From contig NZ_CP029693.1 of the NCBI RefSeq assembly GCF_003228315.1, forward strand, positions 1,674,001 to 1,738,000: a stretch of 64,000 bases of DNA, in the 5' to 3' direction. The notes under the pieces are model-generated. The model was not told the DNA's origin and did not search any database. It was given only the letters and a program-made list of their open reading frames with translations. Made by a program: the position numbers and the translations under genes. This document shows, piece by piece, positions 42,931 to 51,581 of this stretch. The stretch's first letter is position 1; each line of letters begins with the position of its first letter. Origin of the DNA: Pseudomonas putida (lineage in GTDB: Bacteria; Pseudomonadota; Gammaproteobacteria; Pseudomonadales; Pseudomonadaceae).

Positions 42931-43286
42931 GCCCTCGACTTCACCCAGATCGCCGCCGGCCCCACCGCGACCATGCTGATGGCCGACATGGGCGCCAGGG
43001 TGATCAAGGTGGAACCCCACGAGGGCGAGCAGGGCCGCACTCTGGGACCTGCCTGGATCGGCGAGGACGCATGCTGATCGACCTGCACCATCCGCAGCAT
43101 GGCGTGGTTCGGGTGCCGGGGTTTCCGATCAATAGCCGGGAGGCGGCGCAGACACCCTATCGAGCAGCGCCGGAAAACGGCGAGCACTCTCGTTCGGTGT
43201 TGCGGGACTTTGAGTTTTCCGAAGGGGAAATCGAGAACCTGCTGATTTCGAATGCGCTCCGATACCCGAAGAAGACAGCCTTCTGA
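42931..43286 (+). pseudogene. CaiB/BaiF family CoA-transferase remnant with internal deletion and frameshift
   Basis: Frame 1 (42931-43077) encodes VALDFTQIAAGPTATMLMAD, MGARVIKVEPHEGEQGRTLG, PAWIGEDA and a stop: the N-terminal CoA-binding part of a class III CoA-transferase, without its first 5-10 residues. A second frame (43071-43286) encodes MLIDLHHPQHGVVRVPGFPI, NSREAAQTPYRAAPENGEHS, RSVLRDFEFSEGEIENLLIS: the C-terminal end of the same family. About 280 residues in between are lost and the two pieces are out of frame, so no functional enzyme can be made. A porin/CoA-transferase pair once stood here, as in aromatic or organic acid loci. Confidence 0.85.
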
Positions 43287-43335
43287 GCGAGAACCCGAGG
43301 CGAGGAGCGTGAAAGCCGCTCCTCTATAGGAAGAC

Positions 43336-43830
43336 TTACTTCTGGATGGTCCACTCAACGGTGTAGCTGAAAGGTGGCTTGCCCATTGATTTCGTTACCT
43401 TGGCATTGCACTTGTATTTGTTATCACCCGACTCAATGACGCGAGTCGGCCAGGTCGGCTCATAACTGGGCCGAATCACGCCAAATTCAACCCTTGCGCT
43501 CATAGATGTTTCCAAAGTGCACTTATAGCCATGCACCTCATATTCCAGAACCAGTCGAATCGGTGCGACTTTATTCCTGTGAAGCTGAGACTCATCATAA
43601 ATAAACTTCCGCTCATAATTGAATTTGAGATCGACACTCGTACCGGGCCCCACATTATAAAGAACGAGAGGATTATCATTGACCCGCTCGAGCCCGGAGA
43701 TTCTTTTCATCTTCAACGTGCCGAATGTATCGTTTACCACATGAACTTTCACCTCAGGATTGGCGACACTCTGGGCAATCGATGAAAGCGAAACCATAAA
43801 AGCCAGCACTACTATCTTGATGATATTCAT
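43336..43830 (-). CDS. Secreted protein of unknown function (paralogue 2 of a tandem pair)
   Basis: A 164-residue protein with a signal peptide (MNIIKIVVLAFMVSLSSIAQSVA-NP). The mature part is beta-rich (VKVHVVNDTFGTLKMKRISG, LYNVGPGTSVDLKFNYERKF, PIRLVLEYEVHGYKCTLETS) with two cysteines (YKCTLE, YKCNAK) that could pair, and ends PPFSYTVEWTIQK. It aligns along its length with the product of the upstream gene, at low identity. DNA is clearly richer in A/T than the rest of the window. AAGGAC stands before ATG 43830. No family recognised; the single-domain beta-sandwich appearance and N-D-T at the start of the fold recall pore-forming or lipid-binding beta proteins, but that is only an impression. 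Confidence 0.75.
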   Translation of the reverse strand: MNIIKIVVLAFMVSLSSIAQSVANPEVKVHVVNDTFGTLKMKRISGLERVNDNPLVLYNVGPGTSVDLKFNYERKFIYDESQLHRNKVAPIRLVLEYEVHGYKCTLETSMSARVEFGVIRPSYEPTWPTRVIESGDNKYKCNAKVTKSMGKPPFSYTVEWTIQK

Positions 43831-43889
43831 TATTGAAATACGTCCTTGTAGTTTAAATTCCTGCCCACGCCCACAATAAGACGGGCCAT

Positions 43890-44417
43890 TCATTCCATGC
43901 TGAATTCGATACTGTAGCTGTGGGGAAAGTCTTCGATCACCTGCAGGATTTCTGCGGAACAGTCAGCCGGTACAGCTCCGATTGACTCCACCATGCCACT
44001 CCATTGCGGAGTCGTTTTTGGGATATCTCCCTGTTTTGAAAGGGTGACTTTTATATTCACCTCAAACCTGCATTCCTTGCGTCCCGAGGTGAATGCAAAT
44101 GACTGCTTCACTTCGGCCGGCTTGGCGAAGGCGATGGAATTGAACTGCCGGGGGAAGTCCATTACATAGTCCATCTTGCCTTTTGGGGGTACATCGAAGG
44201 CATCGATGGGCACGGTACCATTGGCCTGTTTTTCCGAAGGCCTGGAAAGCTTCATTGTGTCGCCGGTTTTATTATTCATGTAGATGTGGATGGAAGTAGT
44301 ATCCAGATCAGGCGATACATCGATTGACTCGTATTCATTTTCAGCAACAGCATTGGATGTAACAGACAGTGCGATCAGCACCGACCAGATAGAGACCAAA
44401 CTCAGTAAATTCTTCAT
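43890..44417 (-). CDS. Secreted protein of unknown function (paralogue 1 of a tandem pair)
   Basis: A 175-residue protein with a signal peptide (MKNLLSLVSIWSVLIALSVT, cleavage near AVA-EN). The mature part is beta-rich: TTSIHIYMNNKTGDTMKLSR, FDVPPKGKMDYVMDFPRQFN, KECRFEVNIKVTL, and ends PHSYSIEFSME. Two cysteines (KECRFE, ADCSAE) sit in the same places as in the downstream paralogue. The ATG at 44417 (MKNLL) is preferred to a GTG/ATG four codons earlier because it gives the classical signal-peptide N-terminus. The region is AT-rich, suggesting transfer. The 59-base gap to the next gene suggests one transcript. Confidence 0.75.
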   Translation of the reverse strand: MKNLLSLVSIWSVLIALSVTSNAVAENEYESIDVSPDLDTTSIHIYMNNKTGDTMKLSRPSEKQANGTVPIDAFDVPPKGKMDYVMDFPRQFNSIAFAKPAEVKQSFAFTSGRKECRFEVNIKVTLSKQGDIPKTTPQWSGMVESIGAVPADCSAEILQVIEDFPHSYSIEFSME

Positions 44418-44708
44418 TGCCAAATCCATTTGTGATTAAAAAAATCGCTGACCTTGAAGGCCATCTTGATTATTAGCAATAACTCACGAGCCTTCCACTT
44501 CAAAATCAACTTACTCGTCAAACAATATTTCCGGAAAGTACTAGAGAGACACAACATCCAATAAAAAAATGACTTTTGTTATTTGTATGTTCCTGACTAT
44601 TTGCTCGACTGCGCCAATGGGTGACTATCGTCGGTCCGCCCAAGGGCCAGCGCACCGCCGAAGTTTGCTGCTTTACTGAAAAGACCCATTTTCCAGCGAG
44701 CACCCCTC

Positions 44709-45629
44709 ATGAACCGCAACGACCTGCGCCGCGTGGACATGAACCTGTTGGTGATTTTCGAAACCCTGATGTTCGAAAAGAACCTGACCCGGGCCGGAGA
44801 AAAGCTGTTCCTCGGCCAGCCTGCCGTCAGTGCGGCGCTGGCGCGCTTGCGGGATTTGTTCGATGACCCATTGTTGGTGCGCAACGGCCGGGTGCTGGAG
44901 CCGACCCAGCGGGCGCTGGCGATTCTCAAGGAGTTGCAGCCGGCGATGGACACCATTTCCGGCGCGGTCAGCCGGGCCAAGGATTTCGACCCGTCCACCA
45001 GCCGCGATGTGTTCCGTATCGGCCTGTCCGACGATGCCGAGTTCGGTCTGTTCCCACCCTTGCTCAAGCAACTGCGCGAAGAGGCGCAAAACGTGGTGAT
45101 CGTGGTGCGGCGGGTGAATTTTCTGCTGATGTCGCCGATGCTCGCCTCGGGGGAAATTTCCGTGGGGATCAGCTACACCACCGAATTGCCGGCCAACGCC
45201 AAGCGCAAGAAACTGCGGGATTTGAGCGTAAAGATCCTGCGCGGCGATAACCGTCCCGGCACCCTGACCCTGGATGAATACTGCGAACGTCCCCACGCAC
45301 TGGTGTCGTTTTCCGGGGATTTGACCGGGGCGATCGACACCGATCTGGCGCGCATCGGCCGTTCGCGGCGGGTGGTGCTGGCGGTGCCACAATTTGCCGG
45401 CCTGCGCGACTTGCTCGCCGGCACTGATATGCTCGCCACGGTGCCGGACTACGCGGCCTGCGCGCTGGTCAGGGGCAGCCCCCAGTTGCGTGCCGACGAC
45501 GCACCGTTCCAGATCAACCTGTCCGAACTGTCCATGGTCTGGAACGGCGTCAACGATAACGATCCGGCAGAACGTTGGTTGCGCTCGCGAATTGCCCAGC
45601 ACATGTCGGCTCCACTACCGGGGCATTGA
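44709..45629 (+). CDS. LysR family regulator (NodD/NahR-like)
   Basis: A 306-residue regulator. The start NRNDLRRVDMNLLVIFETLM and HTH (NLTRAGEKLFLGQPAVSAAL, ARLRDLFDDPLLVRNGRVLE) are those of the branch with NodD, NahR and LeuO-like proteins. The effector domain follows from about residue 95 (FRIGLSDDAEFGLFPPLLKQ). The end overlaps the convergent DinB-like gene by 80 bases. Target unknown. Confidence 0.92.
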   Translation: MNRNDLRRVDMNLLVIFETLMFEKNLTRAGEKLFLGQPAVSAALARLRDLFDDPLLVRNGRVLEPTQRALAILKELQPAMDTISGAVSRAKDFDPSTSRDVFRIGLSDDAEFGLFPPLLKQLREEAQNVVIVVRRVNFLLMSPMLASGEISVGISYTTELPANAKRKKLRDLSVKILRGDNRPGTLTLDEYCERPHALVSFSGDLTGAIDTDLARIGRSRRVVLAVPQFAGLRDLLAGTDMLATVPDYAACALVRGSPQLRADDAPFQINLSELSMVWNGVNDNDPAERWLRSRIAQHMSAPLPGH

Positions 45630-46143
45630 GCGAATTGAAGTGCGGGTCGGTCTCGCGCATGTAGATCGGCAGGTCGGTCATGGGCGGCATCGCCGGGATT
45701 TCGAAGTACATCTGGATGATCCAGCCACGGTGATAGCTGGCGTGGTTGACCACATGCAGCAGCATCGCCCCGGCACTCATGGTGCCGCTTTCCCCGGAAA
45801 TGAAGGTGAATCGCACAGGTCTGTCCAGCGAGGCATCGGTCTGTTTGGCGGTCCAGTTGCAGTACCAGTGATCGACGTCCTGCTGTGCCAGGCGCAGGTC
45901 CTCAAGTAGCGGGTGAACCACATCGTGGGAAGTGGTGAAGCCGTGCCCCCGGCCTTCGAGATGGGCCTGCCAGAGACAGTCCACCACGTAGATATGATTG
46001 AGCGTGCCGATCATGTTCTTGAAAATCCCGGCGCGTTCCTTTTCAACTTCGCCGGGCGACAGTTGCGCCAGATTGTCGAAGAGCCGCTGGTTGGCCCATT
46101 GTCGGTAGTCGGCGAGCATGCGGGCAGTGCGTGCATTGATCAT
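45550..46143 (-). CDS. DinB family protein
   Basis: A 197-residue four-helix-bundle protein of the DinB/YfiT type: ARMLADYRQWANQRLFDNLA, MIGTLNHIYVVDCLWQAHLE with the first metal His, and HVVNHASYHRGWIIQMYFEI with the second and third His. These three histidines bind a divalent metal; members include thiol transferases and enzymes of unknown role. GGAGAC stands before ATG 46143. The last ~28 residues (NSLNAPVVEPTCAGQFASAT) are read from the end of the convergent LysR gene and look unlike the fold, so the protein may have gained this tail by stop-codon loss. Confidence 0.87.
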   Translation of the reverse strand: MINARTARMLADYRQWANQRLFDNLAQLSPGEVEKERAGIFKNMIGTLNHIYVVDCLWQAHLEGRGHGFTTSHDVVHPLLEDLRLAQQDVDHWYCNWTAKQTDASLDRPVRFTFISGESGTMSAGAMLLHVVNHASYHRGWIIQMYFEIPAMPPMTDLPIYMRETDPHFNSLNAPVVEPTCAGQFASATNVLPDRYR

Positions 46144-46248
46144 CAGATGTCTCCGATGGCGAAGAGCGCATTTCCCAAGGATAGCGCTATCCCCGCGCAA
46201 CGGAGCCGGCGCTGATTACCGGTCGTCCCGCCAATCTGTGCCTAACCC

Positions 46249-46341
46249 CTGTAGGAGCAAAGCTTGCTCGCGATGACGGTGTATCAGTCACAACTGTGTT
46301 GGCTGATGTACCGCCATCGCGAGCAAGCTTTGCTCCTACAG
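46249..46341. repeat. REP inverted doublet, AAAGCTT variant
   Basis: CTGTAGGAGCAAAGCTTGCT ... AGCAAGCTTTGCTCCTACAG, with CAAAGCTTGC instead of CGAGCCTGC in both arms. The arms match each other, so they have changed together. Confidence 0.9.
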
Positions 46342-46345
46342 GGAA

Positions 46346-47449
46346 TTATGCAAGTTGCTGAACTACGTGCTCGGCCAACGCCAGGCAACTGGTCAACCCC
46401 GGCGATTCAATGCCGAACAGATTCACCAGCCCCGGCACGCCATGCGCCGCCGGACCATCAATGCGAAAATCCGCCGCCGGTTCGTCCGGGCCGCTGATCT
46501 TCGGGCGAATGCCGCTGTAGGCCGGTTGCAGGCTGTTATCCGGCAGGCCCGGCCAGTAACGGCGGATCGCCTCGTAAAAACCGTTCGCCCGTGCGGGATT
46601 CACTCGATAGTCGATCTCGTCCACCCATTCCACGTCCGGCCCGAATCGCGCCTGGCCGCCGAGGTCGAGGGTCATGTGCACGCCGAGTCCCGCGCTTTCC
46701 GGCGCCGGGTACACCAGGTGGCGAAACGGCGCGCGACCACTGAAGCTGAAATAGCTGCCCTTGCACAAACGCGCAGTGGGAACGCGCTGCGCGGGCAGGC
46801 CCTCGATGCGACTGGCCACCTCGGGCGCCGACAACCCGGCACAGTTGATCAGCTCGCGACAGTTCAAGGTCATGGGCTCAACGCCGCCCATCTGCAGCTC
46901 GAACCCCTGCCCGATGCATCGCGCCGACAACAACGGCGTATGGAACACCAGCGATGCTCCATGAGCTTCGGCATCGCCTTGCAGCGCGAGCATCAGCCCA
47001 TGGGAATCGACGATGCCGGTGGACGGTGACCACAGCGCCGCGACGCAAGCCAACGCCGGCTCAAGCGCTCGCGCCTGAGCCGCGTCCAGCCACAGCAGGT
47101 CATCGACACCATTGCTACGGCCCTGATCCAGCAACCGTTGCAGGGCCGTGTGCTGTGCCTCATCGGTGGCGACGATCAACTTGCCCAGGCGTTGATAGCT
47201 CACGCCGTGCTCATCGCAATACGCGTAGAGGCGATGCCTGCCCTCCAAGCACAACTGCGCCTTGAGGCTGCCGCCGGGGTAGTAGATACCGGCGTGGATC
47301 ACTTCCGAGTTGCGCGAACTGATACCCATACCGATGCCTTCACCGGCCTCGACCACAATCACTTCGCGCCCGCTCATGGCCAGGGCCCTGGCCACTGCCA
47401 GCCCCACTACCCCGGCCCCGACCACCACACAGTCGATATCCACGCTCAT
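46346..47449 (-). CDS. FAD-dependent oxidoreductase, L-2-hydroxyglutarate oxidase-like
   Basis: A 367-residue flavoprotein of the DAO superfamily. FAD motif at residues 6-35 ([30 protein letters not shown]), then [20 protein letters not shown], which matches the L-2-hydroxyglutarate dehydrogenase group ([14 protein letters not shown]). The C-terminus has the FAD-clamping [17 protein letters not shown]. It probably oxidises a 2-hydroxy-dicarboxylate or related acid. The MFS gene upstream ends 2 bases before its start (47451 and 47449), so both are coupled. Confidence 0.88.
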   Translation of the reverse strand: MSVDIDCVVVGAGVVGLAVARALAMSGREVIVVEAGEGIGMGISSRNSEVIHAGIYYPGGSLKAQLCLEGRHRLYAYCDEHGVSYQRLGKLIVATDEAQHTALQRLLDQGRSNGVDDLLWLDAAQARALEPALACVAALWSPSTGIVDSHGLMLALQGDAEAHGASLVFHTPLLSARCIGQGFELQMGGVEPMTLNCRELINCAGLSAPEVASRIEGLPAQRVPTARLCKGSYFSFSGRAPFRHLVYPAPESAGLGVHMTLDLGGQARFGPDVEWVDEIDYRVNPARANGFYEAIRRYWPGLPDNSLQPAYSGIRPKISGPDEPAADFRIDGPAAHGVPGLVNLFGIESPGLTSCLALAEHVVQQLA

Positions 47450-47450
47450 G

Positions 47451-48764
47451 TCACACCAGCCCTCGCTCCCGGTAATCGATCAGGCTGGAGAATATCGCCA
47501 GCAGCAGGGCCATGACCACGAAGAAGATCAGCACCAGGAAATACGAACCGGTGAACTGCACGATCAAGCCAATGAGGATCGGCACGATCACCCCGGCCAT
47601 GTTGCCGCAGAAGTTCATGGTGCCGGCCAGCACACCGGTTTTCGAAGTGCCGCCGAGGATCGACGGGATGCACCAGTACATGCCGCACCAGCGAATGAAG
47701 AACATCGCCACACACAGCAGGCCAATCGCCTGGCTGGCCTGGGCGGTGTACGCCGTGCCGAGCATGCACAGGGCCGCCACCAGTGCCGAACCGCTGAACA
47801 TGCTGCGCATCACCAGGTTCGGCGAGGCACCGGTGGATTTCCATTTGTCGCCCAGGTAACCGCCGACGAGTTCACCGACGAAACCGCACATGAAGATCAG
47901 GAAAGTCGCGCCACCCATGCCGGAAATGTTCAGGCCGTGGGTCTGGTGCAGGTAGCTGGGCATCCAGGTCAGCAGGCCGTAGAACACACTGAGGATGCAG
48001 CAGTAGCCGGCGAACATCGCCAGTACCGAACGGTCCTTGAGCAACTCCCGGAACGGGATGCTGGTGACCGCGCCGGCCTTGCTGACGGTGGCGTTGCCGG
48101 CGGAGATGTGAGCCAGTTCGGCCGCGTTGACACCGGGGTGCTCGCTGGGATGGTTGCGGATGTATTTCCAGGCCAGCACCCCGGCGAGCATGGTGCCGAC
48201 ACCGGCGATCACGAAGGCGATGCGCCAGGAATCGAACCAGGCGATCAGCCCGGCAATGATGATCGCGCCGAAGGCACTGCCCAGCGGCGCGCCGCCGTCG
48301 ACCAGCACTGCGCCGCGTCCGCGTTCATTCGGCGTCAGCCAGGCGCCATTGAGCTTGGCCCCGGCCGGCATGATCGGCGACTCGGCAATGCCCAGGCCCA
48401 TGCGGGTGACCAACAGGGTGATCCAGTTGTGCGCGCCGGCGGCCAGGGCCTGGAACGCACCCCAGGCGACCGTCGCGACGACGATCACGCGGCGGGTGTG
48501 GAAGCGGTCCAGCAGCATGCCGCCGGGAATCTGCATCAGCGCGTAGGACCAGAAAAACGCGCTGAGCATCAGGCCTTCAAGGGCCGGGGGGATCTGGAAT
48601 TCACTGGAGATCATCGGCAAAGCCACCGACAGCGAAGCCCGGTCGATGTAGTTGATCGCGGTCAGCATCAGCATGATGAGGAAGATCCGCCAGCGTACGC
48701 TGGTGGCTCTTTCGGTTGCGGTCGCGGCTGGCATGGCCAGGCTTTCGGCACTCGGATTGTTCAT
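47451..48764 (-). CDS. MFS transporter, anion:cation symporter type
   Basis: A 437-residue, twelve-helix carrier. Helix 1 ends [20 protein letters not shown], the signature shared with glucarate, galactonate and phthalate carriers. Loop motif [13 protein letters not shown] follows helix 2. It should import an organic acid anion for the coupled FAD oxidase. The start at 48764 ([12 protein letters not shown]) has no strong SD; ATG codons ten residues later are possible. Confidence 0.92.
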   Translation of the reverse strand: MNNPSAESLAMPAATATERATSVRWRIFLIMLMLTAINYIDRASLSVALPMISSEFQIPPALEGLMLSAFFWSYALMQIPGGMLLDRFHTRRVIVVATVAWGAFQALAAGAHNWITLLVTRMGLGIAESPIMPAGAKLNGAWLTPNERGRGAVLVDGGAPLGSAFGAIIIAGLIAWFDSWRIAFVIAGVGTMLAGVLAWKYIRNHPSEHPGVNAAELAHISAGNATVSKAGAVTSIPFRELLKDRSVLAMFAGYCCILSVFYGLLTWMPSYLHQTHGLNISGMGGATFLIFMCGFVGELVGGYLGDKWKSTGASPNLVMRSMFSGSALVAALCMLGTAYTAQASQAIGLLCVAMFFIRWCGMYWCIPSILGGTSKTGVLAGTMNFCGNMAGVIVPILIGLIVQFTGSYFLVLIFFVVMALLLAIFSSLIDYRERGLV

Positions 48765-48894
48765 GTGGGGGGCGCTCTTATTGTTGTGGAAACAAGCGGC
48801 CCCACTCTAATCACGGCTCCCGGTGCTGAATAATGATGGGATCTGATTGGGGGATCACCAACCGTCATCCCCTGGAATTTGCTTGGGATTCAAT

Positions 48895-48980
48895 GGCGCC
48901 ATCGCGGGCAAGCCTTGCTCCCACAGGTTATGTGAACGCCACCTGTCCCTGTGGGAGCAAGGCTTGCCCGCGATGGCGCC
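48895..48980. repeat. REP pair in outward orientation
   Basis: GCGCCATCGCGGGCAAGCCT ... AGGCTTGCCCGCGATGGCGC, a long near-perfect palindrome around CCACAGGTTATGTGAACGCC. Same class as the copy at 16130-16226. Confidence 0.9.
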
Positions 48981-49010
48981 AGATGAATCAACACCGAACC
49001 CGAAGACTGC

Positions 49011-49793
49011 TCAGAAGGTCCCCGGATAACTGCCACCATCAAGCAACAAATTTTGCCCAGTCAGAAACCCCGACTGCGCCCCACAGATAAACGCGCAATA
49101 CGCACCAAACTCATCCGGCTGGCCAAAGCGCTGCGCCGGCACGTTCCTGCGCCGTTGCTCGGCGACGACTTCAACACTGCTGCCACTGGCCTGGGCGGCA
49201 GCGTCGAGGGTCTTGTGCAACCGCTCGGTCTCGAACGGCCCCGGCAACAGGTTGTTGACCGTGACGTTATTCCCCGCCAATCGCGCCTGCCGCGCCAGCC
49301 CCGCGATGAACCCGGTAAGGCCGCTGCGGGCACCGTTGGACAGGCCGAGCACATCGATCGGCGCCTTCACCGCGCCGGAAGTGATGTTGACGATACGCCC
49401 GAAACCGCGCTCGGCCATGCCATCGACACAGGCCTTGATCAGCTCGATCGGCGTGAGCATGTTGGCGTCCAGCGCTTTCAACCAGTCTTCACGCTGCCAG
49501 TCGCGGAAATCACCGGGCGGCGGCCCGCCGGCGTTGTTTACCAGAATGTCCACCTGCGGGCACACCGCAAGCACCTGCGCTCTCACATCAGGCGAGCTGA
49601 TGTCCCCGGCCACCGTGCGCACTTCCACGCCCAGCTTGCGCAGCTCCACGGCGGCGGCCTGCAACACCTCGTCGCCACGGGCGTTGATCACCAGGTTCAC
49701 CCCCTCCTTCGCCAAGGCCCGTGCACAGGCCAGGCCCAAGCCCTTGCTGGCTGCACAGACAATCGCCCAGCGTCCCGAAATACCCAGATCCAT
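49011..49793 (-). CDS. SDR-fold oxidoreductase lacking the catalytic Tyr/Lys
   Basis: A 260-residue protein with the SDR fold: cofactor region AIVCAASKGLGLACARALAK (residues 10-29), NNAGG (87-91), Ser139 (NITSG), and PG near 185 (LLPGPF). Yet the YxxxK pair is absent: aligned from GLT at 158-160, the Tyr position is Leu149 and the Lys position Asn153 (VLGLSNGARSG). Similar sequences exist in Pseudomonas and Burkholderia and are named SDR oxidoreductase, so either the mechanism differs or the protein is not an oxidoreductase. Start MDLGISGRW at 49793. Divergent from the iron alcohol dehydrogenase gene. Confidence 0.85.
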   Translation of the reverse strand: MDLGISGRWAIVCAASKGLGLACARALAKEGVNLVINARGDEVLQAAAVELRKLGVEVRTVAGDISSPDVRAQVLAVCPQVDILVNNAGGPPPGDFRDWQREDWLKALDANMLTPIELIKACVDGMAERGFGRIVNITSGAVKAPIDVLGLSNGARSGLTGFIAGLARQARLAGNNVTVNNLLPGPFETERLHKTLDAAAQASGSSVEVVAEQRRRNVPAQRFGQPDEFGAYCAFICGAQSGFLTGQNLLLDGGSYPGTF

Positions 49794-49953
49794 GACCCTG
49801 CTCCTGAAAAATGAAAGCGCCCACGTTACCACCGCACACCCCCAAGCCAGGGGATGACAAAGGGTGATCGGCGGATCAGACCTTTTCATTATCGGCGCTC
49901 TACAACGCTGATTACTGTTGGCCGACGAACAAGAAACGACCCCGGAGGCACAC

Positions 49954-51120
49954 ATGAACCCGTTCCAGTTTTACTTCCCCACTACCTTGAAAAGCGGCAC
50001 CGGCCTGGTGCGTCAGGCCGGTGCCCTGCTCAAGCCCCATGTGCAGAAAAAACTGCTGGTGGTCACCGACGAAGGCCTGATGAAGTCGGGGGTGATGGAA
50101 GCCTTTTTCGCCTCGCTGGCCGAGAGCGAGATTGCCTATGAAGTGTTCTCCGGGGTCGAACCCAACCCCACCACCGACGTGCTGGAGCGCGCCGTGGCGT
50201 TCCTGAAAAACCACGAATGCGATTCGGTAATCGGCGTCGGCGGCGGTAGCAGTATCGACACCGCCAAGGGCGTCGCGGCGATGGCCACCAACCCCGGCAA
50301 CATCCTCGACTACGAGGGCTACGACAAACTCAAGCAGCCACCGCTGCCGATCTTCGCCATCCCGACCACCTCCGGCACCGGCAGTGAATGCACCGCGTCC
50401 ACGGTGTTCACCAACACCCAGACCCTGTTCAAGACGGTGATTATCAGCCCGGCGCTGTTTCCGAAACTGGCGATACTCGATGCCGAACTGACCCTCAAGC
50501 TGCCGGCGTCGATCACCGCCGCCACCGGCATGGACGCCCTGACCCACGCCATCGAATCCTACGTGTCCAAGCAGGCCAACCCGGTCAGCCAGGCGCTGGC
50601 GCTGCAAGCGATCAAGATGATCTGCACCCACCTGCCAAAAGCCTTTTTCACCGGTTCCGATTTGCATGCCCGGGAACAGATGTTGCTCGGTTCGTTCCTG
50701 GCCGGCGTTGCGTTCGCCCAATCGAAACTGGGCAACGTGCATGCGATCTCCCACACCTTCGGCGGCGTGTTCAACATTCCCCATGGCATCGCCAACGCGA
50801 CGCTGCTGCCCTACGTCATCGAATTCAACCTGCCGGCCTGCCCTGAACTGTTCCGCGAAATCGCCATGGCCATGGGTGAAAACGTCGACGGCCTGAGCCC
50901 GGCGCTGGCCGGGCAGAAAGTGGTGGAGCACGTGCAGGCGCTGAACAAGGCCATCGGCATTCCCGACAACATCAAGGCCCTGGGCGTGGACCTGGAGTAC
51001 ATGCCGCAGATGGTCAGCGACTCGATGCGCAGCGGCAACGTGCTGGTCAACCCACGCCTCACCACCGCCGCCGACGTCGAGCGAATCATCAGCAACGCCT
51101 TCCACGGCATTCATTCCTGA
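49954..51120 (+). CDS. Iron-containing alcohol dehydrogenase
   Basis: A 388-residue group III dehydrogenase. NAD-binding GVGGGSSIDTAK near residue 97, then the metal ligands in GMDALTHAIESYVS (Asp and His) and HAISHTFGGVFNIPHGIANA (two His). It oxidises an alcohol or reduces an aldehyde. ATG 49954 follows GGAGG. The NIPSNAP-family gene starts 13 bases after its stop, so the two form an operon. Confidence 0.95.
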   Translation: MNPFQFYFPTTLKSGTGLVRQAGALLKPHVQKKLLVVTDEGLMKSGVMEAFFASLAESEIAYEVFSGVEPNPTTDVLERAVAFLKNHECDSVIGVGGGSSIDTAKGVAAMATNPGNILDYEGYDKLKQPPLPIFAIPTTSGTGSECTASTVFTNTQTLFKTVIISPALFPKLAILDAELTLKLPASITAATGMDALTHAIESYVSKQANPVSQALALQAIKMICTHLPKAFFTGSDLHAREQMLLGSFLAGVAFAQSKLGNVHAISHTFGGVFNIPHGIANATLLPYVIEFNLPACPELFREIAMAMGENVDGLSPALAGQKVVEHVQALNKAIGIPDNIKALGVDLEYMPQMVSDSMRSGNVLVNPRLTTAADVERIISNAFHGIHS

Positions 51121-51133
51121 AGCGAGCACAACC

Positions 51134-51448
51134 ATGTTCTACGAAATGCGCACCTACACCCTCCAGATCGGAAAAATGCAGACCTACCTCAAGCACTTCG
51201 AGGAAAACGGCCTGCACGTGATCTCCCGCTACGCCACGCTGGTGGGCTGGTGGTACACCGAAATCGGCGAGCTGAATCAGGTGGTCCACATCTGGGCCTA
51301 CGAGAGCCTGGATGACCGCATCAAGAAACGCGCCGCCCTCTACCAGGACCCGGACTGGCTCGAAGGCTTCGTACCGATCGCCTTCCCGATGCTGGAGAAA
51401 ATGGAATCGAAACTGCTGATGCCGGCGCAGTTTTCCCCGATCAAATAA
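51134..51448 (+). CDS. NIPSNAP family protein
   Basis: A 104-residue protein with one ferredoxin-like alpha/beta domain: MFYEMRTYTLQIGKMQTYLK, HFEENGLHVISRYATLVGWW, HIWAYESLDDRIKKRAALYQ. Bacterial NIPSNAP proteins occur beside catabolic dehydrogenases and have no proven function. It lies 13 bases after an iron alcohol dehydrogenase. The ending QFSPIK is followed by a REP doublet. Confidence 0.92.
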   Translation: MFYEMRTYTLQIGKMQTYLKHFEENGLHVISRYATLVGWWYTEIGELNQVVHIWAYESLDDRIKKRAALYQDPDWLEGFVPIAFPMLEKMESKLLMPAQFSPIK

Positions 51449-51470
51449 CCCGCATCACCACCGCAATAAA

Positions 51471-51561
51471 CTGTAGGAGCGAGCCTGCTCGCGATAGCGG
51501 TGTGTCAGGTTCATCAAAGGTGACTGACACTGCCTCATCGCGAGCAGGCTCGCTCCTACAG
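51471..51561. repeat. REP inverted doublet
   Basis: CTGTAGGAGCGAGCCTGCTC ... GAGCAGGCTCGCTCCTACAG, spacer CATCAAAGGTGACTGACACT. It lies between the convergent NIPSNAP and LysR genes. Confidence 0.93.
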
Positions 51562-51581
51562 GAGACTGTGCAGGCCTGAGG

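Noticed and set aside
42738..43286. 182-codon plus-strand frame as an intact gene
   Set aside because: Only its last ~70 codons match a family (CaiB/BaiF C-terminus); the first part is antisense to the OprD fragment and is the wrong frame of the CoA-transferase fragment.
41570..44700. Prophage or transposon at the Rhs/scar region
   Set aside because: No integrase, transposase, terminal repeats or phage structural genes were seen; repeat-mediated recombination is enough to explain it.
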